This document shows positions 36,520 through 45,500 of a stretch of DNA of 64,000 bases, one piece after another (within the stretch, counting starts at the first letter, position 1; each line of letters begins with the position of its first letter). A model generated the notes under the pieces. That model did not search any database. It worked only from the letters and a program-made list of their open reading frames with translations, and was not told where the DNA came from. Both the position numbers and the translations under genes were made by a program. This stretch comes from Deltaproteobacteria bacterium (lineage in GTDB: Bacteria > Myxococcota_A > Polyangia > Polyangiales > JADJMO01): contig JACPFM010000017.1 in NCBI GenBank assembly GCA_016182965.1, positions 1 through 64,000 on the forward strand, in the 5' to 3' direction.

Positions 36520-38163
36520 ATGGCGTCGATTCAGGTTCAGACCGTCACCAAGGCCTACGGCAGCAAGCGCCTCTTCGAGGACGTCACCGTGACGTTCGGC
36601 GAAGGGCGCCGCTTCGGCCTCACCGGACCCAACGGCGCCGGCAAGTCCACCTTCATGAAGATCCTCTCCGGCGATCTCGAGCCGGACAACGGCTCGGTGG
36701 CGCGCCCGGAGAAGACCTCGGTGCTGCGCCAGGATCAGTTCGCGTACGAGGACCGACGCGTCCTCGACGTCGTGCTCATGGGCAACCGGCGCCTGTGGGC
36801 GGCCATCTCCGAGAAGGAGGAGCTCTACGCGCTGCCCGAGATCACCGACGAGCAGGGCGAGCGCCTCGGCGAGCTCGAGTCGATCGTCGCCGAGGAGGAC
36901 GGCTACACCGCGGAGGCCGACGCGGCGGCGCTGCTCTCCGGCCTCGGCATCCCCGAGGAGCAGCACGAGCGGCTGATGCGCGAGGTCGCCGGCGGCTACA
37001 AGCTGCGCGTCCTCCTCGCGCAGGCGCTGTTCGGAAAGCCCGAGGCGCTCCTCCTCGACGAGCCGACCAACAACCTCGACCTCGACTCCATCCGCTGGCT
37101 CGAGCGGTTCCTCTGCAGCTACGAGGGCGTGCTGATCACGATCTCGCACGATCGCCACTTCCTCAACGAGATCTGCACGCACATCGCGGACATCGACTAC
37201 AACACGATCATCGTCTACCCCGGCGGCTACGACGACATGGTCGTCGCCAAGAGCCAGATCCGCGGGCGCGTCGAGCAGGAGAACGCCGAGCGCCAGAAGA
37301 AGATCACGCAGCTGCAGGAGTTCGTCGCCAAGTTCGGCGCCGGCACGCGCGCCTCGCAGGTGCAGAGCCGCAAGAAGCAGATCGAGAAGCTCCAGCTCAC
37401 CGATCTGAAGAAGTCGAACATCGAGCGGCCCTACATCCACGTCCCGGTGAAGAAGCCGTCGGGCAAGCAGACCCTCACCATCGAGGGGCTCGACAAGACC
37501 TGGGAGCACGCCGACGAGGGACGCGACGTGGTGGTCGCGCGCAACTTCGACGCGCTCGTCACCAAGGGGGAGAAGATCGCCATCGTCGGCGCCAACGGCG
37601 TCGGCAAGACGACGCTGTGCAAGATGCTGGTCTCCGAGCTCGCCCCCGACGCGGGCACGATCGCCTGGGGGCACAACGTGTCGATCGGCTACCTCGCGCA
37701 GGATCACCGCGACGGCATCCCGCTCGGGACCACCGTCGCCGACTGGCTGCACTCGGTCGATCCCACCGCCGGCACGCAGGACGTCCGCGGCCTGCTCGGG
37801 AGGATGCTCTTCAAGGGCGAGGAGGGGAGCAAGCCGACCGACGCGCTCTCCGGCGGCGAAGCGGTCCGCCTCATCTTCGCGAAGCTGATGCTCACGCAGG
37901 ACAACGTCCTGGTGTTGGACGAGCCGACCAACCACCTCGATCTCGAGTCGATCGTGGCCCTCGGCGAGGCGCTCCGGAAATACGAGGGCACCGCGTTCGT
38001 CGTCTCGCACGACCGCGATTTGATCAGCGGGTTCGCCACGCGGCTCTTCGCCTTCACGAAGGACGGTCTCGTCGATTTCAAGGGCACATACGACGAGTTC
38101 CTCGACCGCTTCGAGGCGCCGCGCGCCAGCCAGCGGCCACGCCGCGCGGCGGGCGCACGCTGA
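36520..38163 (+). CDS. ABC-F family ATPase (YbiT-like translation factor)
   Basis: A 547-residue soluble protein with two ATPase domains and no membrane helix. First domain: GPNGAGKST, signature AGGYKLR, LLLDEPTNNLD. Then the charged linker rich in Gln/Lys (about 245-300) that reaches into the ribosome E site. Second domain: GANGVGKTT, LSGGEAVRL, VLVLDEPTNHLD. ABC-F proteins bind 70S ribosomes and relieve stalled or arrested complexes. A short linker and atypical first signature fit the YbiT group. Its stop is followed at once by a REP-like hairpin. Confidence 0.9.
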   Translation: MASIQVQTVTKAYGSKRLFEDVTVTFGEGRRFGLTGPNGAGKSTFMKILSGDLEPDNGSVARPEKTSVLRQDQFAYEDRRVLDVVLMGNRRLWAAISEKEELYALPEITDEQGERLGELESIVAEEDGYTAEADAAALLSGLGIPEEQHERLMREVAGGYKLRVLLAQALFGKPEALLLDEPTNNLDLDSIRWLERFLCSYEGVLITISHDRHFLNEICTHIADIDYNTIIVYPGGYDDMVVAKSQIRGRVEQENAERQKKITQLQEFVAKFGAGTRASQVQSRKKQIEKLQLTDLKKSNIERPYIHVPVKKPSGKQTLTIEGLDKTWEHADEGRDVVVARNFDALVTKGEKIAIVGANGVGKTTLCKMLVSELAPDAGTIAWGHNVSIGYLAQDHRDGIPLGTTVADWLHSVDPTAGTQDVRGLLGRMLFKGEEGSKPTDALSGGEAVRLIFAKLMLTQDNVLVLDEPTNHLDLESIVALGEALRKYEGTAFVVSHDRDLISGFATRLFAFTKDGLVDFKGTYDEFLDRFEAPRASQRPRRAAGAR

Positions 38164-38168
38164 GAGGT

Positions 38169-38203
38169 GGCCCCCGGACTGCAGTGGTTTCAACCCGGGG
38201 GCC
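38169..38203. terminator. REP-like hairpin after the ABC-F gene
   Basis: Nine-bp stem GGCCCCCGG / CCGGGGGCC with a 17-nt loop, 5 bp after the stop codon. The left half matches the right-end hairpin and the right half matches the left-end hairpin of the 235-bp dispersed repeats, so it looks like a recombined or solo REP. It can fold in RNA and may end transcription, although no T-run follows. Confidence 0.55.
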
Positions 38204-38231
38204 CTGGAGAGACTGAGCTGACGAAGATCAT

Positions 38232-38267
38232 GCCGCACTGCGCAGTAGCGCACGGCCGCACTGCGCA
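38232..38267. promoter_or_regulatory. Two 13-bp direct repeats GCCGCACTGCGCA, 23 bp apart, upstream of the lyase gene
   Basis: Exact copies at 38232-38244 and 38255-38267, about 100 bp before the start of the HMG-CoA-lyase-family gene. Spacing of two helical turns suits a regulator bound to one DNA face. The first copy also extends to the palindrome ACTGCGCAGT. Confidence 0.4.
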
Positions 38268-38369
38268 CTTCGTTACGCAGGCATCGCTCACTCGCAACCG
38301 AAGGTCTGCCTTGCCTTTCGCGTGCGGCGATTCCACGTTGCCGCGGTTCACCGCCTGAGGAGGCACCCC

Positions 38370-39365
38370 GTGGCGATCCCCCAATCCGTGACCGTTTGCG
38401 AGTGCTGGGCCCGAGACGGGCTGCAGTCGATGCCGATCATCGTGCCCACCGCGGAGAAGATCGAGATGATCGATCGAATCACCGCCGCGGGGTTCAAGAA
38501 GCTCGAGGTCACCTCGTTCTCGCACCCGAAGCTGCTCCCGCAGTTCGCCGACGCGGTGGAGGTGCTCAAGGGCATCCAGCGCCGGCCCGGCGTGTCGCAC
38601 GTCGTGCTGATGCCGAACGAGAAGGGCTTCGACCGCCTCGAGCAGTGTCAGAAGGAGGGCTACGGCGCCGACGAGATCATCCTCATGATCTCCAGCAGCG
38701 AGAAGCACAACCTCCTCAACTTCCGCATGAGCCACGCCGAGGCGATGGCCGAGCACGCGCGTATCATGAAGCGCGCGCACGCCCTCGGCATCCGCGTCAT
38801 CGGCTGCGCGGGCACGGTGTTCGGCTGCCCGGTCGGCGGCGACGTGCCGTTCGCCGACGTCGAGAAGATCACGCGCTTCTACCTCGACGAGGGCGCGCAG
38901 ACGATCATGCTCGGCGACACCACCGGCATGGCGAACCCCATCCTGGTGCGCCAGCGCGTCGGCGAGCTGATGGCGATGTTCCCGAAGGTCGACTTCATCT
39001 CGCACTTCCACGACACGCGCGGCACCGGCGTGGTGAACTCGATCGCCATGCTCGAGCTGGGCGTGCGCTACGTCGACACCTCGCTCGGGGCGATCGGCGG
39101 GCAGCCGGCGACCGGCGCCTCGAAGTACTCGGCCGGGTACACCGGCAACACGTGCACCGAGGATCTGGTGGCCCTCCTCGACGAGATGGGCGCGCGGACC
39201 GGCGTCGACCTCCACGCGATGATCGACGCCGGGCGGCGCGCCGAGGAGATCCTCGACCAGCGGCTTCGCTCGAACGTCGTGCGCGCCGGCCCGGTGATCC
39301 ACGCGCCGTCTTCGCCCGACAAGGAGCCGGGCAAGGTGGCGACGCTCCGGCCGCCGCCGGCCTGA
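38370..39365 (+). CDS. Hydroxymethylglutaryl-CoA lyase family protein (DRE-TIM metallolyase)
   Basis: A 331-residue protein, GTG start behind a strong GAGGAGG site. Motif CECWARDGLQS carries the catalytic Arg-Asp. SHFHDTRGTG gives the metal His pair, and GGQPATGASKYSAGYTGNTCTED is the flexible catalytic-Cys loop region of HMG-CoA lyases. It cleaves 3-hydroxy-3-methylglutaryl-CoA or a close analogue, as in leucine breakdown. Neighbours are not a leucine operon. The acyl-CoA dehydrogenase at 40823 is separated by two other genes. Confidence 0.88.
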   Translation: MAIPQSVTVCECWARDGLQSMPIIVPTAEKIEMIDRITAAGFKKLEVTSFSHPKLLPQFADAVEVLKGIQRRPGVSHVVLMPNEKGFDRLEQCQKEGYGADEIILMISSSEKHNLLNFRMSHAEAMAEHARIMKRAHALGIRVIGCAGTVFGCPVGGDVPFADVEKITRFYLDEGAQTIMLGDTTGMANPILVRQRVGELMAMFPKVDFISHFHDTRGTGVVNSIAMLELGVRYVDTSLGAIGGQPATGASKYSAGYTGNTCTEDLVALLDEMGARTGVDLHAMIDAGRRAEEILDQRLRSNVVRAGPVIHAPSSPDKEPGKVATLRPPPA

Positions 39366-39463
39366 GTCGTCGGTCACCCGAGTCGTCGTCGTCGTCCGTC
39401 GCGAGAGCGGTCTCATCTCGACACCCCGCGCGCGCGTCGGATCGGCGTCGGCCGCGATCGGCC

Positions 39464-39477
39464 GTGACCGAAGTCAC
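39464..39477. promoter_or_regulatory. CRP-type half-site pair GTGACCGAAGTCAC
   Basis: GTGA-N6-TCAC, the spacing of CRP-family operators, 41 bp before the start of the small secreted protein gene. No clear -10 is visible beside it. Confidence 0.35.
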
Positions 39478-39518
39478 TCCGTGCGTGAAGGGAAGGGTCG
39501 ACCATACGTCCCTGCACC

Positions 39519-40031
39519 ATGAAGCTCCATCCCATCCTCGGCCTCGGTATCGCGCTCGCTGCCTTCTTCGGAGGAGTCGCCGCCGCGCAGACCATCAAGG
39601 GAGCGGTGAAGCCGCTCCCGCCCAGCGCGAGGGTCAGCATGGTGGCGGTGCCCGGCTTCCGGGCGAGCTTCAGCGGAGAGTTGGCGGCGAGCATCCGCGT
39701 CGGAGGCGACGTGAATCTCGGCGACGTCATCTTCGTGAGGCCGGGAGGCCAGCTCACGGTCGACGTATCGGGCTCGACGGCAACCACGCTGCCGACAGGC
39801 TCCTACCGCGTCCGGTTCAGCTTCTCCAACGTGAGCGATGCGACCACGGTGGCGGTGCGCTCCGGCACGACGACGTCGACCTGCAGCCTCGTCCCCAAGC
39901 TGGGCTACCAGAACCTGCAGAGCTGTGATCTCGTCGTCGCGAGCACCGGCACCGCGTTCGTCGCGACGGCCACCCACACCTCCGGTGCGCCGCAGCTGGC
40001 CGTCGATTCGGTGCAGGTCTTCAAGAACTGA
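39519..40031 (+). CDS. Small secreted protein of unknown function
   Basis: A 170-residue protein with a signal peptide (MKLHPILGLGIALAAFFGG, cleavage near AAAQ). The mature part is Ser/Thr/Val-rich with regular beta-strand alternation and two cysteines (TCSLVPKLGYQNLQSC) that could form one disulfide. This suggests a small beta-sandwich exported to the periplasm or medium. Codon bias is slightly weaker than in neighbours. No family recognised. It stands alone, with 153 bp upstream holding the CRP-type site. Confidence 0.7.
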   Translation: MKLHPILGLGIALAAFFGGVAAAQTIKGAVKPLPPSARVSMVAVPGFRASFSGELAASIRVGGDVNLGDVIFVRPGGQLTVDVSGSTATTLPTGSYRVRFSFSNVSDATTVAVRSGTTTSTCSLVPKLGYQNLQSCDLVVASTGTAFVATATHTSGAPQLAVDSVQVFKN

Positions 40032-40097
40032 GCACTCCTCGGCAGGCGCTCGGTCAGCGAACGCTGCGAACGCTGATCGAGACCTTCGAGCTGTCGC

Positions 40098-40571
40098 TCA
40101 CTCGTCGCCGTCTTCCGGCACCACGCCGCGGCTGGCGAGGAGCTCGCGCGCGCGCAGCACCAGCAGCGGGTGCACGCGGAACATGATCGCCGCCGTCTCG
40201 AGCGGCGCGCACACGAGGAACCGCACGCCGAGCGAGTGGCGGCTCGCGGACTCGATCAGCTGCTCCGGATCGGTGGGCGCGTCGACGCGGCTCTCGACCG
40301 CCCGCTCGGCGCTCGGCGGGGCGGGCATCGAGCGGCGACGCTCGGCAGCCTGCACGAAATGGCGAATCAGCATCTTGCGCTGCTCGGCGTGATCGAGGCA
40401 GTCGCACGCCTGCTCGACGACCCGCGGGTGCATGCCGAGCGTCACGGCGACGCAATCGACCGGCGCCTGGTGCACGAACGCGAGCCCGCGCGGGATGGCC
40501 GTGGCGCGCTCGAGCAGCTCGAGGACCTCCGGCGTCACGATCGGTTCTGGCGATTCGGAACGCACAGCCAT
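40098..40571 (-). CDS. Unknown protein with an internal duplication
   Basis: A 157-residue protein with a GGGGAG ribosome site. Two halves resemble each other: FVHQAPVDCVAVTLGMHP and FLVCAPLETAAIMFRVHP, each followed by a helix ending in a Leu-rich turn. The linker between them is Pro/Ala/Glu-rich. Each half could be a small helix-turn-helix-like fold. No signal peptide is present. It converges with the small secreted protein gene, and no partner gene is evident. Confidence 0.6.
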   Translation of the reverse strand: MAVRSESPEPIVTPEVLELLERATAIPRGLAFVHQAPVDCVAVTLGMHPRVVEQACDCLDHAEQRKMLIRHFVQAAERRRSMPAPPSAERAVESRVDAPTDPEQLIESASRHSLGVRFLVCAPLETAAIMFRVHPLLVLRARELLASRGVVPEDGDE

Positions 40572-40822
40572 TTCAGACTCCCCCCTTCGGGCGGTGACCT
40601 CGCGGAGTACAGCGTCGGGTCGGTGCTCGCAAACACGCGTCGACGTGCTGATGACGAATGCCAGTGCAAAACGCGTTACGCACGCCGCAGCGAACTGCGT
40701 AATGTCCGTCGCACGACGCAGCGCAACATCGCGACGCAGCCGAAGCGTTCGCGTCACGTTTGCGTCATTTGCACCTGACGGAACGCAGTTGGTGCGGCGG
40801 GTCGCTCGGCTACAGCCGTCCG
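40572..40822. other. 251-bp divergent promoter region of the unknown gene and the synthase operon
   Basis: Noncoding. It is less GC-biased and rich in repeated CGACGCA, GTTACGCA and GCGTAA words on both strands, for example GCGTTACGCA. These could be binding sites for a regulator of the lipid-synthase operon that begins at 40823. No clear -35/-10 pair can be picked with confidence. Confidence 0.45.
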
Positions 40823-42502
40823 ATGGCGGCCGGCATCGACAAGGAATCACTGGAAAGCGTCCTCGACTCCCTGAAGGAGTTCGCGCGGCGTGAGCTGAAC
40901 GACGAGAAGCTCCTCGCCTGGGACCGGAAAGACGAGGTCCCACTCGACGTGATTCGTCGCATGTACGGCAGCGAGCTCGGGATCCAGCTCCTGTTCGTTC
41001 CCGCAGAATATTCGGGCCTCGGCGGCTCCACCTTCGACGTGTACCGGACCTGCGAGGCGCTCGCGCACGTCGACCTCGGGATGGCGACGTCGGTCCTCGC
41101 GACCTTCCTCGGCAGCGATCCGATCAGCGTCGGCGGCACGCCCGAGCAGAAGCAGCTCTGGCTGACCAAGATCGCCGAGGAGGGCGCGCTCGTCGCCTAC
41201 GGCGCGACCGAGCCGTCGGCCGGCAGCGATCTGGGCGCGCTCAAGACGACCGCCACCCCGGTCGAGAAGGACGGCGCGGTCGTCGGCTACCGCATCTCCG
41301 GCAGCAAGCAGTGGATCAGCAACGGCAACATCGCCGACTTCTACACCATCCTCGCGTCGACCCCGGGCGGGCCGACGTGGTTCGTGGTCGAGAAGGGGGC
41401 GCCCGGGTTCTCCGCCGGCCGGCAGGAGGAGAAGCACGGCATCCGCCTGAGCAACACCGCGCCGCTGACGCTCGACGACGTGTACGTCGACGCCGATCGG
41501 CTGGTCGGTGGCGTCGAGGGGCAGGGGCTCCTGCAGGCGCAGGCGGTGTTCGGATACACCCGCGTGATGGTCGCCTCGTTCGGGCTCGGGGCCGGCTGGG
41601 GCGCGCTCGATCGCGCCATCCCCTACTCGATGGAGCGCATCCAGGGCGGCGGGCCGCTCTCGGAGAAGCAGGGCTACACGCACAAGCTGATCGTGCCGCG
41701 CGTCGCGCAGCTCGAGGCGGGGCGCTCGTACGTCGAGGAGACCTGTGAGCTCATCGACGCGACGCACGGCATGCAGGGCCAGTACAACACCGAGGGCGCG
41801 ATCGCGAAGTACATGTGCTCGGAGGCGGGCAACGCCGCGGCGGAGGCGTCGATCCAGGCGCTCGGCGGCTACGGCTACACGCACGAGTACATGGTCGAGA
41901 AGTACAAGCGCGACGTGCGCATCACGACCATCTACGAGGGCACCTCCGAGATCCTCGAGATGACCATCGCGCGCGATCGTTGGCAGCTCCACCTCAAGAC
42001 GCGCGGCCAGTACTACGCAGAGCGCGCCCGGGAGCTCGACGCGGTGCACGCGAAGGACCCGAAGGTCGGCGCCGCGATCGCGTCGCACGCGCTGCGCGCG
42101 CTCGGCGAGCTCCTCGAGCGCTGCCGCTCCGCGCGCCTGACGCGCCACCAGCACGTGCTCCTACGGCTCGGCGAGCTCATCGCCTTCGCGGAGTGCGCCG
42201 GCTCGTTCGCCAAGCGCGCCGCCGCGGCCGCCGCGGGGACGCGCAACCCGAAGCACGACGCCCGCTTCGACGCCGAGACGCTCGCCGCGCTCTCGCGCGT
42301 GTTCGCGCGCGACGCGCTGATGAAGGTCGTCTCCGACGGCCTGCGCTGGGTCGCCGGCGCGGGCGGTCTCGCCGACGGACAGGTCGCGCAGCTCGCGACC
42401 GCCATCGATCTCGACGGCGCGTGGCGCGCCCAGATCGGTCTCGTCGAGGACATGGATGTCGCCGCAGACGCATTGTACGGGCGCGCCCGCCGCGCCAGCT
42501 GA
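40823..42502 (+). CDS. Acyl-CoA dehydrogenase, first gene of the synthase operon
   Basis: A 559-residue flavoprotein. The FAD/substrate segments are intact: [17 protein letters not shown], the [11 protein letters not shown] strand, and [11 protein letters not shown], whose Glu is the usual catalytic base. It is longer than short-chain enzymes (about 380) with an extra helical C-terminal domain, as in long-chain types. It oxidises acyl-CoA to enoyl-CoA, and it could also act on acyl-carrier-bound chains. It lies 21 bp before the megasynthase, so it likely adjusts the saturation of that enzyme's product or supplies its starter (inference). The ATG at 40823 was chosen; upstream in-frame residues are not protein-like. 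Confidence 0.88.
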   Translation: MAAGIDKESLESVLDSLKEFARRELNDEKLLAWDRKDEVPLDVIRRMYGSELGIQLLFVPAEYSGLGGSTFDVYRTCEALAHVDLGMATSVLATFLGSDPISVGGTPEQKQLWLTKIAEEGALVAYGATEPSAGSDLGALKTTATPVEKDGAVVGYRISGSKQWISNGNIADFYTILASTPGGPTWFVVEKGAPGFSAGRQEEKHGIRLSNTAPLTLDDVYVDADRLVGGVEGQGLLQAQAVFGYTRVMVASFGLGAGWGALDRAIPYSMERIQGGGPLSEKQGYTHKLIVPRVAQLEAGRSYVEETCELIDATHGMQGQYNTEGAIAKYMCSEAGNAAAEASIQALGGYGYTHEYMVEKYKRDVRITTIYEGTSEILEMTIARDRWQLHLKTRGQYYAERARELDAVHAKDPKVGAAIASHALRALGELLERCRSARLTRHQHVLLRLGELIAFAECAGSFAKRAAAAAAGTRNPKHDARFDAETLAALSRVFARDALMKVVSDGLRWVAGAGGLADGQVAQLATAIDLDGAWRAQIGLVEDMDVAADALYGRARRAS

Positions 42503-42523
42503 TCCGAGATCGCGAGCAAAGCC

Positions 42524-45500
42524 ATGAAGGACACGTCGCATTCCGCCATCGCCGTGGTCGGCGTCAGCGCCATCCTCCCCGACGCCCCGAGCGCGCGCGC
42601 GTTCTGGGAGAACGTGAAGGGCGGTCGCTACAGCATCACCGACGTGCCCTCGGACCGATGGGACGCGTCGCTCTACTTCGACGAGGACCACGCCGCGCCC
42701 GACAAGACCTACTCGAAGATCGGCGGCTGGGTCCGCAGCTTCCCGTGGGAGCCGGCGGCGTGGAAGCTCGCCATCCCTCCGCGCGTCGTCGACGCGCTGG
42801 ACGTCGGGCAGCGCTGGGCGCTGGCCTGCGCGCGCGAGGCGCTGGTCGACTTCGGCTACCCGGACCGGCCGCTCGACCTCGAGCGCACCGCGGTGATCCT
42901 CGGCAACGCGATGGGCGGCGAGAAGAACTACCTCACCGCGTATCGCACGATGTTCCCCGAGCTCGCGCGCTGGCTCGAGGAGACCGCCGCCTTCGGCGAG
43001 CTGCCGGCCCCGGTGCGCGCGCGCATCGAGCGCGAGCTGCACGAGCGCTTCGGCGCGCACCTGCCGCCGATCACCGAGGACACGATGCCCGGCGAGCTGT
43101 CGAACTGCATCGCCGGCCGCATCGCCAACACGCTCAATCTGCGCGGCCCGAACTACACCTGCGACGCGGCGTGCGCGTCGGCGATGGCCGCGCTCCACGC
43201 GGCGCGCCGCGGGCTGGTCGCCGGCGAGTACGACGCGGTGATCACCGGCGGCGTCGACCGCAACATGGGCGCGAGCACGTTCGTGAAGTTCTCGAAGATC
43301 GGCGCGCTGTCGGCGACCGGCAGCCGGCCGTTCGCCGAGGGCGCCGACGGCTTCGTCATGGGCGAGGGCGCCGCGCTGTTCCTGATGAAGCGCCTCGCCG
43401 ACGCCGAGAAGGCCGGCGATCGGATCTACGCGGTGCTGCGCGGCATGGCCGGCTCGAGCGACGGCAAGGGCAAGGGCATCACCGCGCCGAACCCCGTCGG
43501 GCAGAGGCTCGCGGTGCGTCGCGCCTGGGAAGACGCAGGGATCGCGCCGTCCGAGGGGATGATGATCGAGGCGCACGGCACCTCGACGCCGGTCGGCGAC
43601 GTGGTGGAGGTCGACAGCCTCGCCGAGACGCTCGGCGGCGGGCTCCGCGCCGGCTCCGTCGCCCTCGGCTCGGTGAAGTCGAACATCGGACACCTCAAGA
43701 GCGCCGCGGGCGCCGCCGGCCTCTTGAAGACGGTCCTCTCGCTGCACGAGAAGGTGCTCCCTCCGAGCCTCGGCTACCGGAAGCCCAACCCCAACGTCGA
43801 CTGGAGCAAGTCGCCGTTCCGGGTGAACACCGAGCTGCGTCCGTGGGAGCGGCCGGCGAGCGGCGCGCGCGCCGCGGGCGTGAGCGCCTTCGGGTTCGGC
43901 GGCACGAACTTCCACCTCGTGCTCGAGGAGTACGTGCCCGGCCGCCTCGACGCGAGGCCGCGCGGTCGTGGGTTCGACGTCGAGGAGCAGAGCGAGACGC
44001 AGGAGCGAGCGATGAGCCAGAGCAGGAAGCTCCCGATGCGGGGCGCGTTGGTCCTCGGCGCGGCGACCGAGCAGGAGCTGCTGCAGCGCCTGGTCGCCGC
44101 ACGCAAGGACGCCGAGGCCGGCAAGGCCCCGCCGCTCTCGCCGCCCGCCGCGGCCGATCTGCGCGCCCGAGAGCGCATCGCCATCGACTTCGCCGACGCC
44201 GCCGATCTCGCGACCAAGGCGCTCAAGGCCGAGAAGGCCTTCGCCTCCGGCTCCGCCGGCGCGTTCAAGGCGCTGCGCGCGCAGGGCATCTACCGCGGCA
44301 GCGGTCCGGCGCCGAAGGTCGCCTTCCTCTTCACCGGCCAGGGCTCGCAGTACGCGAACATGCTGCGCGAGCTCCGCGAGCGCGAGCCGATCGTGCGCGA
44401 GACGTTCGACGAGGCCGATCGGATCATGAGCGGCCCGCTCGGCCGCCCGCTGAGCGCGTTCGTCTTCGCCGACTCGAAGGACGAGGCGGCGGTGAAGCAG
44501 GCCGAGGAGTCGCTCCGGCAGACGGCGATCACCCAGCCCGCCGTGCTCACCGTCGATCTCGCGCTCGCGCGCCTGCTCGGCGCCTACGGCGTGACGCCCG
44601 ATCTGGTCATGGGCCACAGCCTCGGCGAGTACGGCGCGCTGGTCGCCGCCGGGGTGATGCCGTTCGGTGACGCGCTCGAGGCGGTGAGCGCTCGCGGCAA
44701 GGAGATGAGCCACGTCGCCGTCGGCGATCCCGGCAAGATGGCCGCGGTCGTGGGGCCGCTCGAGAAGATCGAGCAGATGCTCGCCGACGTGCCCGGCTAC
44801 GTCGTCACCGCGAACATCAACAGCACGCGGCAGGTGGTGCTCGGCGGCTCGACCGAGGGCGTGACCCAGGCGATCGAGAGGTTCTCCGCCGCGCGCATGC
44901 CGGTGGTCACCCTGGCGGTGAGCCACGCGTTCCACACGAAGATCGTCGGCCCGGCGAGCGAGCCGCTCAAGCGCGTGCTCGCGCGGCTGCGCCTGTCGGC
45001 GCCGAAGATCCCGGTGGTCGCCAACACCACCGGCGCGCTGTACCCCGAAGGCGCGACCACCGCCCAGATCATCGACATCCTCGGCGAGCAGGTCGCCTCG
45101 CCGGTGCAGTTCGTCCGCGGGCTGCGGACCCTCTACGAGCAGGGCGCGCGGGTGTTCGTCGAGGTCGGTCCGAAGCGCGCGCTGCAGGGCTTCGCCGACG
45201 ACGTGCTCGGCGACGTGGCCGACGTGCTGACCCTCTGCACCAACCACCCCAAGCACGGCGAAATCGTGGCGATGAACCACGCGCTGTGCGGCCTGTACTC
45301 GCGCGGCATCGGCGCCGCGGCCCTCGAAGAGATGGTGAGCGCGACGCAAAGTGTCGTCGCGCAAGCGACGCAACCTGTCGCCGTGCGTGCGACGGCGCCG
45401 ATCGCCGCGCGGGCCGCCACGCCCGTCGCGCACCCGGGCGATCGGTTCTCCGAGATCGGCCGCATGTTCGTCGATCTCCTCGATCGCGCCGGGTTCTCGC

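Noticed and set aside
38164..38230. A third full copy of the 235-bp dispersed repeat after the ABC-F gene
   Set aside because: Only a hybrid hairpin is present; the conserved interior words are missing.
39366..39420. A third heptamer inverted-repeat element (runs of GTCGTC after the lyase gene)
   Set aside because: It is a simple GTC-rich microsatellite with no opposing arm and no heptamer period.
38370..42502. A leucine-catabolism operon (HMG-CoA lyase plus acyl-CoA dehydrogenase)
   Set aside because: Two unrelated genes, one on the opposite strand, separate them, and the dehydrogenase is tightly linked to the synthase instead.
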